Shown here piece after piece: positions 5,614 to 6,010 of a stretch of DNA of 6,010 bases. Where the stretch lies: positions 1-6,010 of the forward strand of contig CAKTFF010000149.1 of the NCBI GenBank assembly GCA_934553185.1. Reading direction: 5' to 3'. This DNA is from an uncultured Devosia sp. (GTDB lineage: Bacteria; Pseudomonadota; Alphaproteobacteria; Rhizobiales; Devosiaceae). The notes beneath the pieces were generated by a model. That model ran no database searches. It saw nothing but the letters and a program-made list of their open reading frames with translations, and was not told where the DNA came from. Numbering within the stretch: position 1 is the first letter of the stretch; every line of letters begins with the position of its first letter. The position numbers and the translations under genes were made by a program.

Positions 5614-6010
5614 TTACACCCTCAACCCCGCCATTACCGCCAAGATCACCCGGTCCTTCTGCGCGTCCGTTGCGCCGGCCAGGCCCTGGATATGCAGCCC
5701 CTGGTCCAGCGTCTGCAGCATCTTGCCAAGCCCCGACACATTGCTGCCCCTGGCGATCTGCCCGCGCCCAAGCGCATTGGCGAGATTACCGGCGTAAAGC
5801 GCCTCTATCTCCTCGCTGGCCTCCAGCGCTTTGGCAAAGGCGCCCTCAGGCACCGTGGCGCGCTGAGTCAGCGTATTGATCATGAAGCATCCATAATATT
5901 GGCTGCCGTAGTGCAACGAGTGCAGCATCGCTTCGATATTCTCCAGCCCCAGCGGTTGCCGGGTGAGCGTCTCCCGATAGCGCGCGAGCAGGTGGGCAAC
6001 GAACCGGTCC
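5614..6010 (-). CDS. TetR/AcrR-family transcriptional regulator, C-terminal part (5' end outside window)
   Basis: The frame is open from the right edge to a TAA at 5616-5614, giving 131 visible residues. They look like the all-helical ligand-binding and dimer domain of TetR regulators: an amphipathic opening, the YGCFMINTLTQRA segment near residues 38-50 (counting from the edge) that resembles the GC-[LF]-[LM]-[IV]-N motif of many members, then GNLANALGRGQIARG and a closing LDQGLHIQGLAG helix. The N-terminal helix-turn-helix would lie outside the window, so DNA binding cannot be seen. The ATG at 5928 is internal. It lies 40 bases upstream of fosA on the same strand, so both are probably read from one promoter beyond the edge; control of fosA by this protein is inference. 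Confidence 0.75.
   Translation of the reverse strand, partial: DRFVAHLLARYRETLTRQPLGLENIEAMLHSLHYGSQYYGCFMINTLTQRATVPEGAFAKALEASEEIEALYAGNLANALGRGQIARGSNVSGLGKMLQTLDQGLHIQGLAGATDAQKDRVILAVMAGLRV

Noticed and set aside
5595..5625. A possible internal promoter for fosA (TTGAGG 5625-5620, CACAAT 5600-5595, minus strand)
   Set aside because: The 19-base spacing and the poor -10 box make it no better than chance; joint transcription with tetR is simpler.

Overview
The window is a compact, GC-rich stretch (about 64% GC in the parts of accC I counted by hand) of an alphaproteobacterial chromosome. It most likely comes from the Hyphomicrobiales (Rhizobiales), perhaps a Devosia-like lineage. Three things point there: an NDUFA12-type complex I subunit, which among bacteria is an alphaproteobacterial trait; its pairing with a DUF2155 protein near aat; and the order dsbA-like, aroQ, accB, accC, aat. 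The genus is inference from recall, since no search was possible.

Left half (1-3820, + strand). The window opens inside a DsbA-family thiol oxidoreductase gene whose CxxC active site sits at the very edge. After a spacer holding an intergenic palindromic repeat come aroQ (shikimate pathway), accB (biotin carboxyl carrier protein) and accC (biotin carboxylase). AccB and AccC carry out the first half-reaction of fatty acid synthesis: AccC carboxylates the biotin on AccB. The accB-accC gap is 12 bases and accC starts with TTG, so the pair is almost certainly one transcript, and aroQ lies only 34 bases upstream. A large, nearly perfect nested palindrome (3021-3137) separates accC from aat, the leucyl/phenylalanyl-tRNA-protein transferase of the N-degron pathway.

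Middle (3859-5043). A small SPW-repeat membrane protein on the + strand runs tail to tail into a minus-strand pair: an NDUFA12-family complex I subunit followed by a secreted DUF2155 protein. The two converging genes share the palindrome CTAG, and each uses it for its TAG stop. The NDUFA12 and DUF2155 genes look translationally linked and both appear to use non-ATG starts (GTG and TTG).

Right end (5154-6010, - strand). A FosA-type fosfomycin glutathione transferase, with all metal and substrate residues I can check, lies 40 bases downstream of a TetR-type regulator cut by the window edge. Its GC content (about 58%, hand count) is somewhat below that of the core genes, and the pair reads as an accessory module beside a housekeeping block.

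I see no tRNA, rRNA, CRISPR array, transposase or phage gene, and no convincing undescribed multi-gene system. The most unusual features are the two intergenic palindromes, the CTAG shared stop and the tetR-fosA pair.
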